Positions 46,184 to 55,450 of a stretch of DNA of 64,000 bases are shown one piece after another (positions within the stretch are counted from its first letter, which is position 1; each line of letters starts with the position of its first letter). Both the position numbers and the translations under genes were made by a program. Where the stretch lies: NCBI GenBank assembly GCA_024760545.1, contig CP060501.1:2083501-2147500 (forward strand). The letters run 5' to 3'. Origin of the DNA: Nitrospira sp. GTDB lineage: Bacteria; Nitrospirota; Nitrospiria; Nitrospirales; Nitrospiraceae. The notes under the pieces were generated by a model. It was not told the origin of the DNA and ran no database searches. It saw only the letters and a list, made by a program, of their open reading frames with translations.

Positions 46184-47413
46184 TTAGAGCCTTTGGTTGC
46201 GGAGTTCGATCGTTCGAGTCAGTATGCGCCGACGAAACTGAAAATAGTTCGCCTGCTGTGCCGGAGATGCGGTGTCGCCAGAAGCAAAGAGCCCATTCGC
46301 ATGGTTGTGATCGCTGATGACAGGAAAGGTCGTCGTATGCAGGGGAGTCGATTGAGCCTCTCCCATACCTTGATCTGCTCTTGTCTGACGCGCGACGATA
46401 TTGACCTGAGCTAACCGAATGGTGCTCGGTGTCATGCGGTTGCCATATGGCGCTGCAGTACCGAACCAATTTCGATTCGTGATGAAGTCAGCCTGGTCGA
46501 ACTGATTCGAAAGATTGAGATCGTCCGGCTGCAAATCAGGCCTACCACTATTGACGCGAGGGTCACAGCCATCACAAGCATAGGCCAGTTGGAGGTCTTC
46601 AACCCCGTCCATGATAGGGATGCATCCTGAATTCACCTGATTGCAGTTGGGCGGCCCACCAAGACCTACGAGAGCGGCCGGGACCGCACCACGGACGAGA
46701 CAGGGGGTAGTTCCCTGACAGAGGTTGAGGGCATCTGGGGGAGGAATCACCTGGTAGGTGATGCACTGTAGCAAATAGACTTGCGTCCCCGTCCCAAAGC
46801 CTGTGGGAGCGGGAATCGAGGGATTCAGGGTCAAGCTTCCGGGATTGACAGACTGAATCCTTGAACCAGCAACTCCGCCGATCGAAACAGACATGCCAAG
46901 CAATGCCGCCGCACCCCCAGGAATGGCATTCCCCATCGCTGTGGTCACATTGGCCGGCAGGGGTATACTCGCGATCGGCACATCCATTCCGCCAATGGTA
47001 CCTGGAGCCACCGGGACGAAGACCTGCCACAACGGCCCCACAGCGGCAATGGAGTTTGTCATTGGAACAACCATTGAGATGGTGTCCGGGCCGGTGTCCG
47101 CCCCAAGGGGGTTGTTGTCGCCTGGGATCAAGGCTGAAGGCGTCCCGTTGATGTGGCATCCACCGACCGCCGTTGAAAGACCACGCATCCCAAATCCGGC
47201 CAACTTGAGATCGGCCGTGATCATGTCCAGAGCATTCCGCGCCGTTGCCTGTGTGCTTCCTATTTGTCCGGTAATACGCGTGGTCTTCTGACTGACGACC
47301 AGAGCTCCAAACCCGGCCGCAATGATGGCTGTCGTCATAGCCGTCGCGACCATGATCTCCGTCAGTGTAAAGCCTCTCTGGCTCTGGTCCCACGAATCGG
47401 ATGATTGTCTCAT
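46184..47413 (-). CDS. pilW: PilW-like minor pilin
   Basis: 409 residues from ATG 47413 with GGGGGAC upstream, although ATG 47449 or TTG 47452, just after the pilV stop, could also start translation. The leader ends in SQRG, cleaved before FTLTEIMVATAM, a canonical class III prepilin site with glutamate at +5. The following 25-residue hydrophobic helix continues into a stalk (TQATARNALDMITADLKLAG). The large globular part carries eight or more cysteines, giving a disulfide-rich head. It would be part of the tip complex with PilV, PilX and PilY1. Confidence 0.85.
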   Translation of the reverse strand: MRQSSDSWDQSQRGFTLTEIMVATAMTTAIIAAGFGALVVSQKTTRITGQIGSTQATARNALDMITADLKLAGFGMRGLSTAVGGCHINGTPSALIPGDNNPLGADTGPDTISMVVPMTNSIAAVGPLWQVFVPVAPGTIGGMDVPIASIPLPANVTTAMGNAIPGGAAALLGMSVSIGGVAGSRIQSVNPGSLTLNPSIPAPTGFGTGTQVYLLQCITYQVIPPPDALNLCQGTTPCLVRGAVPAALVGLGGPPNCNQVNSGCIPIMDGVEDLQLAYACDGCDPRVNSGRPDLQPDDLNLSNQFDQADFITNRNWFGTAAPYGNRMTPSTIRLAQVNIVARQTRADQGMGEAQSTPLHTTTFPVISDHNHANGLFASGDTASPAQQANYFQFRRRILTRTIELRNQRL

Positions 47414-47458
47414 TGCGAGTCCCCCGCGTATCCCCTTGGTGGTACTCATCAAGAAGTC

Positions 47459-47986
47459 TTATTCCGGCTCAATCAGCGTTTGGAATGCCACCGCTCTTGC
47501 CCGTTGTCCTGCTGCACGATCATTCCACTGAAGCCGTACTGTGACCTGTACTGCGCTTGAATCAGCTCTCAGTGGGATCACAGGAGCAGCTTGGACCGTA
47601 CCTCGTGCATTCAGCAGGTTTGTGGCTAAAACCAAAGTTCGCCACTGAGTACAATCACCTTGGATCGCTCTTGTCGCTGCTAGCGACGGCGCGACCGAGA
47701 AAAATGGCATGGCTGGCTGGGGGGCAGGAATCCCGCCCGCTAAACAGTTCCCCGGTCCAGTGGTATCCAAATTGTTATAGGCCCAAGCGAAGCGCCGATT
47801 ACTTTGGATTCTCTCCACCATGTCGGCCGCGACATTGGTGACAATAGACAAGTCGTTGGCATCGACGTTCTTCGTAAATGACACGCCTTGCATGGCGGCC
47901 ATGCCCATGACTCCCACACCGAGGATGGCCGCGGAGATCATGACCTCAGCCAACGTAAATCCTTTTTCGTTGCGTACTTTCAACAT
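47459..47986 (-). CDS. pilV: PilV-like minor pilin
   Basis: 175 residues from ATG 47986, with AAGG upstream. Leader MLKVRNEKG, then FTLAEVMISAAILGVGVMG, a perfect prepilin cleavage site and +5 glutamate. The globular part ends near residue 175 with IEPE. The stop is seven bases before the extended pilW start, so the two genes are coupled. Confidence 0.9.
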   Translation of the reverse strand: MLKVRNEKGFTLAEVMISAAILGVGVMGMAAMQGVSFTKNVDANDLSIVTNVAADMVERIQSNRRFAWAYNNLDTTGPGNCLAGGIPAPQPAMPFFSVAPSLAATRAIQGDCTQWRTLVLATNLLNARGTVQAAPVIPLRADSSAVQVTVRLQWNDRAAGQRARAVAFQTLIEPE

Positions 47987-48002
47987 TCGCCTACCTTCTT
48001 GT

Positions 48003-48515
48003 TCACGATGTTTCATTGATGATGCACGGATTAATTGCTTGTCGACACCAGGTCACCTTTCCAGAGGGCATCAATGAAATTGTGTAAATGAGATTAGGGT
48101 CTCGCGTGCTCTGCAGCTGAACTGTTTGAACAGCGAGAGGAGCGGTACTCAACCCTCGAGGAGTAAAACCGAGTGGGTTCACGGGTAAGGGCATTATGAA
48201 TCTCACGTTCTGGGGGAGAGTTTCGGTGCCCAAGGGAGCGGTAAATGCCACTGTGTCAAGTCCCGCTGGAACACTCGCCGGGGTAGCTGCGATCAGGATA
48301 TTGCGGCTGATTGCCGAAGAGCGTGCAAGGACCAACCGGTTATAGAGACTGGTCGTAGCTTGATAGAGCTCATGCTTTGCGTACATCTGAAGAAAATTCG
48401 GAACAGACACTGCAGCCGCGATGCCTATAATCGCCCCGACTATGGCGATTTCTACCAGAGTGAAACCACTTTCGTTTGAACGGAGTTTGCTCATGGTTTT
48501 TGCTGTTTGCTTCAT
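48003..48515 (-). CDS. fimT: FimT/GspH-like minor pilin, first gene of pilus set 1
   Basis: 170 residues from ATG 48515, preceded by GGAGACGCC. The leader MKQTAKTMSKLRSNESG is followed by FTLVEIAIVGAIIGIAAAVS, a typical prepilin N-terminus. The rest follows the GspH/FimT layout (YLYQATTSLYNRLVLARSSAISRN helix, then beta strands), ending with a cysteine pair. It heads the fimT-pilV-pilW-pilX-unknown-pilY1 series and probably marks the first gene of that transcript. Confidence 0.9.
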   Translation of the reverse strand: MKQTAKTMSKLRSNESGFTLVEIAIVGAIIGIAAAVSVPNFLQMYAKHELYQATTSLYNRLVLARSSAISRNILIAATPASVPAGLDTVAFTAPLGTETLPQNVRFIMPLPVNPLGFTPRGLSTAPLAVQTVQLQSTRDPNLIYTISLMPSGKVTWCRQAINPCIINETS

Positions 48516-48782
48516 GGCGTCTCCTAATCGAGCAAGGGGCATGCCGTCCCGGACACGTCATTTCCTTCACCTAACTGCTTGATTTGATGACAATCCTTAT
48601 CCGGCGAGACCCATTGCTCGCGGCCATTTTTCGCGCGAATGCACGACAATTTTCGGCTGGGACGCTGTACTGTTTCGAACGGGAGAGCGGATATCGCTGG
48701 TTGACAGAATGCGCAATCACCACTAGGGTTCTTGTTGAGGCAACTGCGGATGAGCAACGCGAATCAAGCGCAGGGAATCTAA

Positions 48783-49124
48783 ATGCCGGCTCGTGAGCGG
48801 TGGATGACACAAGAGTCTCGTAAGGTCCCACGGTTCGCCATCCAACTTCCTTGCAAATTTGGCAATGTTCCTCACACGACGGAGGGAACTGCCCTCAACC
48901 TTTCGTCACAGGGATGTGCCATCACGGCGGAGCACCTTCCCGCCGTCTCGACCTATGTTTCTCTGGAGCTCGATTTTCTAAACGGAGAGGCGCCGGCTGA
49001 TATTGAACTGGCAGCCGTTCGTTGGGTTTCAGGGCATCGGTGCGGCCTGGAATTTATCAAGGTTTCGCCCGAGATGCTCTTGAAGCTGAAGACGTTCGTA
49101 TCGATCTTGGAGCGGACCCCTTAA
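48783..49124 (+). CDS. PilZ-domain protein (c-di-GMP binding)
   Basis: 113 residues; AGGGAATC lies seven bases before the ATG. The PilZ signature is present: R-x3-R in the RKVPRF segment and N-x-S-x2-G (LNLSSQGCAI), the two parts of the c-di-GMP contact. The single domain fills the protein. It stands alone on the plus strand between the two pilus gene sets, both transcribed away from or toward it, so it may tune pilus assembly in answer to c-di-GMP; that is an inference. Confidence 0.8.
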   Translation: MPARERWMTQESRKVPRFAIQLPCKFGNVPHTTEGTALNLSSQGCAITAEHLPAVSTYVSLELDFLNGEAPADIELAAVRWVSGHRCGLEFIKVSPEMLLKLKTFVSILERTP

Positions 49125-49156
49125 CGGGCTCAGTGGTTTCGCATGTCCTGTTCGCG

Positions 49157-50983
49157 CTACTTTATCGCTACGGCGCGGACCTGCCGGTATGTCGTAACAC
49201 CCTTCAGCACCTTTTGAATGCCATTCTGCAGCAGCGTGACCATTCCATCGCGCATGGCTACGCTCAGGATTTCAGCCGTTCTCGCCTTCCCTTGAATCAG
49301 GTTTTTGATATCTTCAGACCCAACCAGGAGTTCATGCAACGCGACCCGTCCCTTAAACCCACTGTGATTGCAAACCTCACAGCCCTTTCCACGATAGAGC
49401 GTGAAGTCGTCGGTATACGTGACACCGAGCTTATCCCAATAGCGCGCTCCGTAGCCTTGCATCAGCTCGTCGTATTCCTGTTGAGTCGGGTGATAGCTCT
49501 CTTTGCACTGGAGGCAAAGGCGCTTACAGAGACGCATTGCGAGGATTCCCAACATTGCATCGGCAAAATTGAAGGAATCGCATCCCATATCCAATAATCG
49601 AGTGATGGTTTCGACCGCACTGTTGGTATGCAGCGTGCTCATCACCAAATGACCGGTGAGCGATGCTTCTATCGCAATGTCGGCCGTTTCTTTATCACGC
49701 ATCTCTCCGATCATGATCACGTCCGGGTCGGCTCGAAGAAAGGCGCGCATTGCGGAGGCAAAGGTAAACCCGATCTTTGGATGCACCTGCACTTGCCTGA
49801 GACCTTCCTGTGTGATCTCGATGGGGTCTTCGGCCGTCCAAATTTTTCGCTCATCGGTGTTGATGTGGTGCATGACCGCGTGCAGCGTGGTGGTTTTCCC
49901 GGAGCCGGTCGGTCCTACACAGAGAAAAATTCCATGTGGACGCTCGGAAAGTGCCTGGACGGTCTCCAAAACGTCCGGCGAAAAGTCCATCGCCTCCAAC
50001 GGCATCGTTTCCTTGGCGCTCAGAAGACGCAGCACGACATCTTCATTGCTTCCTGCGGTCGGCAATGTGGCGACACGTAATTCGATTTCCCGATCCTTCG
50101 CCAATTTATAGCGGATCTTTCCGTCTTGAGGTTTCCTCCGCTCGGCAATATCCAAGTTGGCCATGATCTTCAGACGCGAGACAATGGCTCGTCGATAGAC
50201 AGCCGGGATCCGCATGTACGTAAAACACGTCCCATCGACACGGAACCGCACGGCTGTTTCCTTGCGATCCGAATAGGGTTCGACGTGCACATCGGACGCC
50301 CCTAATCGATAGGCCTCGGCGATAATCTGGTTGGTCAGGCGCACAATGGCTGAATCGTTTTCATCGATTTCGCCGGATTCGGCATCACCGTTTCGCTCGA
50401 TACCGGCTTCATCGACTAGTTCCCCAAGGATCTCAGTGATCGAGCCGCCATTGGCCTGCCCTGTTGCGACAAGGAGGTATTGCTCGATGTCCCTTCGAAG
50501 CCCGACAGAGAAGCGGACCGTCGTGCCGGGGAACGCGCGACGGATATCGAGACCTTTTTCTAAGTCGTGGGGATCGTTGATGACGATATCAAGCACGGTT
50601 CCCTGTCGCTTCATGGGAATCCAGGAGTTCCTTCTGAGGTAATCGAAACTGAGGTTCTTTAACAGTTCCGGGTCGATGACGGTCCGCTCGTCATAGGGGA
50701 CATAGGGACATTGATAGAATTCGCTGAGCGTCGATCCGAGTGCGGCTCTCGGCACGCGATACTTTTCGAGCAAGATGGTTTCCAGATCGACTTCCCTTGA
50801 TAACGATTCCTCCACCGCCGATTCGAGTTCGGTCTGACTGATGAGGCCTCGATAAGCGATACAGTCCAAAAGACTGCGTGCCATCGTCATCTTGCGAGGT
50901 GGTTTGGCCATCTGGGGTTTTTTCAGACAGGCGGCAGAAAGAACGTGCCGTTTACCATGCGCTTCAGCACCGTGCGTGATCAT
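49157..50983 (-). CDS. GspE/PilB-family assembly ATPase
   Basis: 608 residues from ATG 50983, with AAGGAT upstream. The N-terminal 150 residues hold the GspE-N (MshEN) type domain (LLDCIAYRGLISQTELESAV, then YQCPYVPYDERTVIDPELLKNL). The ATPase core has Walker A GPTGSGKTTTLHAV, the Asp box (TAEDPIEI), Walker B (DVIMIGEMRD) and the His box (TLHTNSAVETITRLLD). A zinc-binding CxxC pair follows (CLQC, CEVC). It powers pilin or pseudopilin assembly; MshEN domains bind c-di-GMP. It ends the fimT2-pilV2-pilW2-pilX2 series, and no PilC platform protein is in the window. Confidence 0.92.
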   Translation of the reverse strand: MITHGAEAHGKRHVLSAACLKKPQMAKPPRKMTMARSLLDCIAYRGLISQTELESAVEESLSREVDLETILLEKYRVPRAALGSTLSEFYQCPYVPYDERTVIDPELLKNLSFDYLRRNSWIPMKRQGTVLDIVINDPHDLEKGLDIRRAFPGTTVRFSVGLRRDIEQYLLVATGQANGGSITEILGELVDEAGIERNGDAESGEIDENDSAIVRLTNQIIAEAYRLGASDVHVEPYSDRKETAVRFRVDGTCFTYMRIPAVYRRAIVSRLKIMANLDIAERRKPQDGKIRYKLAKDREIELRVATLPTAGSNEDVVLRLLSAKETMPLEAMDFSPDVLETVQALSERPHGIFLCVGPTGSGKTTTLHAVMHHINTDERKIWTAEDPIEITQEGLRQVQVHPKIGFTFASAMRAFLRADPDVIMIGEMRDKETADIAIEASLTGHLVMSTLHTNSAVETITRLLDMGCDSFNFADAMLGILAMRLCKRLCLQCKESYHPTQQEYDELMQGYGARYWDKLGVTYTDDFTLYRGKGCEVCNHSGFKGRVALHELLVGSEDIKNLIQGKARTAEILSVAMRDGMVTLLQNGIQKVLKGVTTYRQVRAVAIK

Positions 50984-51083
50984 TCTATCTCATCCTTCGT
51001 CATCGACAATAAGAAGTTGCTTTTATGTCCTGTGTCGCTCGCCTTAATCGTTCGCCGAGACAACGACGGGCAGCGTAAGCAAT

Positions 51084-52553
51084 TCAGTAGCGTGCCATCC
51101 ATGTGCCTGGGGCCCGATACACGACCGGCAACCCTCGGAACAGACCTTGTCCGAGTTCGTGCTCATACCACACTTCGAACGTGCCTCTTGAACTCGATTG
51201 CGCAATCGTCTCCCCGGCAACCACAGCTCCATACAGTCTCACTCTTCCCGCAACCGTGATGGTACCGCTGGCATACAGCACTCCGTTGAAATGTATGCCC
51301 GAGAGTTGAACGAGTGTTCGGGCAGGATCATCGCCCTGGCCCGTCTTTGGAGGGCTGAGAGCCGGGACGGACGAACCAAGTCCATTTGGAGCAAGCACGA
51401 CATGACCCTGCATCACCACGGTACCCTCTACGTATGAGGTCTGCAGTTTGAGGGTGCCGAGATTGTCGAGACGCGGCGCGGTTTGGTCGAGCGTGTCGAT
51501 AAAAATCAGACCGCGATGATCCCCAGGTGCTTGGGACCGGAGTACCTCATCAGGAGATAACCCATGTCCAGGTTCTACGACACCTTGGGGATACAGAAGC
51601 CCATCGCGATCAATGCCGAAGTACCGACCAAACCGTTTTGCCAGTCGCTTCAGGTGTTCGTAGTTCCACTGATCGAGGCGAACTCCGGGAATAGGATTCT
51701 GGGCCTCATGAAGATTGTGTGGGAGACTAGGGGTTTGACTCGACGGGGGTTGGGTTATTTGAACGTTTCCTCCTACCCAGGCTTGCATCCAACGATCCTC
51801 CCGTTGAGACGTCTCGTCGTATCCTTGCCCCGTCACAGGAGCGAACGAACTGAGTGTGGGGATGTCGCCGCCTTGCCTTAGAACAAGGTCTTCACCGACC
51901 CGTAAATCGCCCCAATGTACACTCACGGGCGACTCACTTCCCGGTCGGAACACGCCCAAGGACTTACGCACCTGGACAGCGGCTTTCAGGGGCGGCACGT
52001 CCAGCGCGCCAAGCTGAAGGGAAACGGATTGCCGGACAGGCGGATTGGTATGGGTTGCAATGGTGGCGTCGACGGTGCACAGAAGACCCGGATTCGAGGG
52101 CGCGTACACTTTGAGTTCTTCCACATGTCCAAGGTGTTGCATGACACGAAACATCCCGGCCTCAGGATCATTGAATACCTGATTCTCCGAAGCGTTCTCT
52201 GCATGGAAGAGATAATCCGGCTGATTCGCTGTTCCCACAAATTGTGAGCGGCCGGTGGGGTCGAAAAATGAAGGAGCCCCTTCTGCATCACGATTTCTTT
52301 TTTCAAGCTGGGACGCAATCCTTGGTGTCACGGCAGTCGACCTCGGGTCGTGAAACCAGGCGACCACGAGTTCGCTGGCCGCATCGGCAAGTTGCTGGGC
52401 AACGGCTGCTTGGTTTCCGGCATTGGCACTGATGGCCTCCTGCCCGGCCAGATTCAGAAGTGTCGTGGCCAGTAGGGATAAGATCAGCACGATCACCATA
52501 GCTCCTAGAAGCGCAATCCCCTGCTGGCCTATGTTGGTGTCACTCGGCAACAT
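51084..52553 (-). CDS. PilX-like pilin-related protein of set 2
   Basis: 489 residues. A prepilin-type N-terminus MLPSDTNIGQQG is followed by IALLGAMVIVLILSLLATTL, matching PilX/GspK more than the standard pilin (no +5 glutamate). The large soluble part (over 400 residues) is beta-rich (LVQLSGIHFNGVLYASGTI, AGRVRLYGAVVAGE) and has only one or two cysteines. It is about 2.4 times longer than PilX of set 1 and may form a bigger cap. It lies 100 bases upstream of the ATPase and 13 bases downstream of pilW2. Confidence 0.75.
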   Translation of the reverse strand: MLPSDTNIGQQGIALLGAMVIVLILSLLATTLLNLAGQEAISANAGNQAAVAQQLADAASELVVAWFHDPRSTAVTPRIASQLEKRNRDAEGAPSFFDPTGRSQFVGTANQPDYLFHAENASENQVFNDPEAGMFRVMQHLGHVEELKVYAPSNPGLLCTVDATIATHTNPPVRQSVSLQLGALDVPPLKAAVQVRKSLGVFRPGSESPVSVHWGDLRVGEDLVLRQGGDIPTLSSFAPVTGQGYDETSQREDRWMQAWVGGNVQITQPPSSQTPSLPHNLHEAQNPIPGVRLDQWNYEHLKRLAKRFGRYFGIDRDGLLYPQGVVEPGHGLSPDEVLRSQAPGDHRGLIFIDTLDQTAPRLDNLGTLKLQTSYVEGTVVMQGHVVLAPNGLGSSVPALSPPKTGQGDDPARTLVQLSGIHFNGVLYASGTITVAGRVRLYGAVVAGETIAQSSSRGTFEVWYEHELGQGLFRGLPVVYRAPGTWMARY

Positions 52554-52566
52554 GTCTCGTCTCCTC

Positions 52567-53325
52567 CTATGATCGAATGCTCACTTCGCGGACCATTCTA
52601 TGCAGGAACTGGTTGGACTGAATTTCCAGAACAACCCGCCTTACCAGTTGCGGTTGATTCGTTTTCTGTCCCATCTCGTCCCAGTACGAAAACCTAAGAT
52701 CATCGAGTTCCCCAATGAGCTCACTCGCGCCTCCATCGACCATGCGCATGAGGTTCGACGTGTCTTCCTTCTCGTGCTTCACGTAATAGAGAACTCGATT
52801 GTGTACTTCAATGGCGGCTCCAGCCGGAAATGACGCCCCAACCGGCTCTGCCAGGGTCAACTGATATCGTTGTCCACCGCGAGAGAGTCGATGCGATTCG
52901 CAGGTGCGCGGGCTACACACAATGACTGTCTTTCCTTCACCCCATCCACGCCCATCCTGCACCGGAATGACGGATTGGCCGGGATGAATGGCGCCGGTCG
53001 TGGTCGTCCGATAGGCGCTGAGATTGGCTTGAAACGCAAACTCATCGGGAGCCGCCTTGACGATCGAGTCAGCCGTCGCTAATCGAGCTTCCTGCTCAAA
53101 TACTTCCAGCCCCAATCGTAGATCCTGCTGATGTTTCAATGTCCGGTGCTGCTTCTCTGCATGGGCATGGACCACATTGAAAACACTCAGCGCTGCGGCC
53201 AGCACAGCCGCCCCCACGGCCAAACTGATCATCAACTCGGTCAGACAGACTCCGTGCACGTTGACCAGGGCATGGAAGCAAGCCTGACGTCTCAGGTCAG
53301 AAGTGATAGCGCCGTCACGGCTCAT
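52567..53325 (-). CDS. PilW-like minor pilin of set 2
   Basis: 252 residues; start ATG 53325 overlaps the pilV2 stop by four bases (ATGA). The N-terminal helix follows a diverged leader (ALVNVHG, then VCLTELMISLAVGAAVLAAAL). The +1 residue is Val instead of Phe/Met, the leader is long, and the +5 glutamate (CLTE) is present, so processing by PilD should still be possible. The globular part shows one cysteine pair. It is smaller than PilW of set 1 and shares little sequence with it beyond the N-terminal helix. Confidence 0.75.
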   Translation of the reverse strand: MSRDGAITSDLRRQACFHALVNVHGVCLTELMISLAVGAAVLAAALSVFNVVHAHAEKQHRTLKHQQDLRLGLEVFEQEARLATADSIVKAAPDEFAFQANLSAYRTTTTGAIHPGQSVIPVQDGRGWGEGKTVIVCSPRTCESHRLSRGGQRYQLTLAEPVGASFPAGAAIEVHNRVLYYVKHEKEDTSNLMRMVDGGASELIGELDDLRFSYWDEMGQKTNQPQLVRRVVLEIQSNQFLHRMVREVSIRS

Positions 53326-53807
53326 TGTTGCCCCACATATCCGGGATTGGCTCGAATAGTCGCCACATAGATTTCTCTCGGTTGCCCTCTTAGCCCAGGA
53401 TAGGAAGCGACCGCTCGGATCGTCACCATTCCAGAGCCGCTGAGTGGTCCAGGACGCTGACTTTCGATGGTCCACACTACCGTCACTCCGTCGCGCTCAT
53501 GCATGGCCGTATAGATCCCATCGCCCGCAGTGACATCGTAACCCCGGCCGTCATCGACCATGAACGTTTCGGGAACGCCATCACGATCCAGGTCATCTTC
53601 CAGAAGAGACTGCCAGCGAACAGAACGCTTCACTTCCAATCTGGCCTGGGCTAGTTCCAACGCCTTATTGCTCAGGCCGCCCTGTTGCAGATGTTTCGAC
53701 GAAACCTCCACCGCACCCAGAGCCCCCATTAATGCGATTCCGGAGATCATCATCGCGACCATCACCTCGACGAGACTGAAGCCATTCTGCTGAGGTGAGT
53801 CGCTCAT
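53322..53807 (-). CDS. PilV-like minor pilin of set 2
   Basis: 161 residues. The leader MSDSPQQNG is followed by FSLVEVMVAMMISGIALMG, a canonical prepilin site. The head carries the segment DGVPETFMVDDGRGYDVTAGDG and a WTIESQRPGPLSG strand pair. The ATG at 53807 overlaps the fimT2 stop by four bases, and its own stop overlaps the next start, so the three genes are coupled. It resembles PilV of set 1 in size and N-terminal helix only. Confidence 0.85.
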   Translation of the reverse strand: MSDSPQQNGFSLVEVMVAMMISGIALMGALGAVEVSSKHLQQGGLSNKALELAQARLEVKRSVRWQSLLEDDLDRDGVPETFMVDDGRGYDVTAGDGIYTAMHERDGVTVVWTIESQRPGPLSGSGMVTIRAVASYPGLRGQPREIYVATIRANPGYVGQQ

Positions 53808-54235
53808 AGGATTGATACCCGACCCGTGAGGCTCACGGTGAGTGATTGGGTCTGGCCTTCATGGCTGCGGAGTTGGATCGTCGTGGCAGTGGCCGAGCGT
53901 CCGCTTGGATGAAACTGGATCTCGAGTCCGGAGCTTGGCTCCTCGATCACAAGACCCTTCCCCCCATAGCGATACACATGGTGAATGGTGCCGCCATTGA
54001 CAAACTGCGTGATCAGTTCCTGTTGCTCCATATCGATGAGAATCCGAACCCGATCGCGATAGGTCAACGCAAGCTGCTTCGCAAGACGGAGTTCAGAGGC
54101 AACCTCTTCCGTGGTGCAGCGGACCTGCGTACGGGAGTTGAGGCCCAAGAAGCTGGGAATCGCCATGATCGAGACCATTCCGATGATTCCCACAACGACC
54201 ATCAGCTCCGTCAATGTCTTGCCTTCTTCCTTCAT
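53804..54235 (-). CDS. FimT/GspH-like minor pilin of set 2
   Basis: 143 residues. The leader is just MKEEG and the mature protein would begin KTLTELMVVVGIIGMVSIMA, keeping Glu+5 and the hydrophobic helix, but with Lys instead of Phe at +1. The rest has the GspH layout: the helix EEVASELRLAKQLALTYRD, then strands (RVRILIDMEQQELITQF, GLEIQFHPSGRSATA). It heads the four overlapping genes of set 2. No promoter could be named in the 288 bases upstream. Confidence 0.85.
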   Translation of the reverse strand: MKEEGKTLTELMVVVGIIGMVSIMAIPSFLGLNSRTQVRCTTEEVASELRLAKQLALTYRDRVRILIDMEQQELITQFVNGGTIHHVYRYGGKGLVIEEPSSGLEIQFHPSGRSATATTIQLRSHEGQTQSLTVSLTGRVSIL

Positions 54236-54523
54236 ATCTTCCTCACTGTGACCGCTCCGGTGAGCTTGGCCGATCGCTATGTCAAGAGTCGTGCCGCTCA
54301 GGGATAGATCGTTCGCGGGTCATGTCCTGACAACGATTGGGGGGATCGGAATGCTCTAAACCATGGAATCAAGGAAAGAAAACGGAGAAGGCGTGGAATA
54401 ACGAAGAAGGGACAGTGTCAGAAGAGAAAGAGATCGCGGAAGAGCACAACTATACACCAATAGATACAGTTCCTTACGGAAGAGATACAGTGACTAAACG
54501 CTCAGAAGTGGCCATGGGAGTCA

Positions 54524-55309
54524 TTAGCCAGCCAGCACCCCTTGATACCAGTCGAGAAGAGATTGCCCAAAGAAGAGCGCCACCAAGGCGCCGCACACAA
54601 GAAACGGCCCGAATGGAATGTAGTCTTCTCGCCTGATTACTCGTGCGACGATGAGCGTCACGCCGACGAGCGACCCTAAGAAAGACCCCACCATGATCGT
54701 CATCAGCGCGGGTTTCCACCCAAGAAACGCCCCGATCATAGCGAGCAGCTTGATGTCTCCCCCTCCCATGCCCTCTTTTCCAAAGACATAAGGGCTGGCC
54801 CACGCTAAGAGCCATAGAATTCCTCCTCCGACGAGAACTCCCAATAACCCGTTCAGAAAGCCGAGCGGAAGAATTGTCGCTGCACTGATGAGACCTACAA
54901 TGATTCCGGGGAACGTAACGGCATTGGGAATCATCTTATGAGAAAGATCCGTTCCGGCTACGACGAGGAGAGCCGAATAGAGCAATCCATACGCCATGGC
55001 AGCCCAGCTAAGACCGAAGAACCAAAGGACCCCGACATAACCCAAAGCATTCACAATCTCCACCAACGGATAGCGGAAGGGAATCGGCACTGAACACTGT
55101 CGACATCGGCCGGCCAGAACCAGATAACTCACAACGGGAATGTTATCGTACCAAGCGATCGAGTGGGAGCAGGTCGGGCAATGAGATCCCGGCCACACAA
55201 TCGACTCCTGCCGTGGAAGACGGTAAATACACACATTTAAAAAGCTGCCGATGAGGCCGCCGAAAAGGCCGGCAATCACCAACGGCAGTAGAGTTTGGCT
55301 CTCATGCAT
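54524..55309 (-). CDS. pilD: Prepilin peptidase PilD
   Basis: 261 residues with about eight membrane helices. The N-terminal cytoplasmic loop has the two zinc-type CxxC pairs (CPTC near residue 44, CRQC near residue 69), known from the methylase part of PilD. The catalytic aspartates are in TDLSHKMIPN and GMGGGDIKL. It removes prepilin leaders, methylates the new N-terminus and would serve all eight minor pilins here. The gene faces the same way as set 2, 288 bases upstream of fimT2. Confidence 0.96.
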   Translation of the reverse strand: MHESQTLLPLVIAGLFGGLIGSFLNVCIYRLPRQESIVWPGSHCPTCSHSIAWYDNIPVVSYLVLAGRCRQCSVPIPFRYPLVEIVNALGYVGVLWFFGLSWAAMAYGLLYSALLVVAGTDLSHKMIPNAVTFPGIIVGLISAATILPLGFLNGLLGVLVGGGILWLLAWASPYVFGKEGMGGGDIKLLAMIGAFLGWKPALMTIMVGSFLGSLVGVTLIVARVIRREDYIPFGPFLVCGALVALFFGQSLLDWYQGVLAG

Positions 55310-55450
55310 AATTGCTCAGAGTGCTTTCCTTACCCAGCAACCCTACTAGGGCCGAAGGCCCTGCATTTACAATCGCAATCGATCATTTCATAATGACTGC
55401 ATTGTGCTTTGTTTGGTCCATGTCGAGTATACCTGAAATGTATCCCTATC

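Noticed and set aside
45564-46469. A 301-residue version of PilX starting inside pilW.
   Set aside because: The added 96 residues have no pilin features and cover the pilW 3' end; ATG 46181 gives a normal prepilin leader.
48531-48546. A sigma-54-like element (GGCATG ... TTGC, with the correct ten bases between GG and GC) on the minus strand just before fimT.
   Set aside because: The start site would fall on the fimT binding site, leaving no leader, so it is probably chance.
54337-54636. A 99-codon plus-strand frame between fimT2 and pilD.
   Set aside because: It overlaps the 3' end of pilD, has no binding site and a biased, low-complexity composition.
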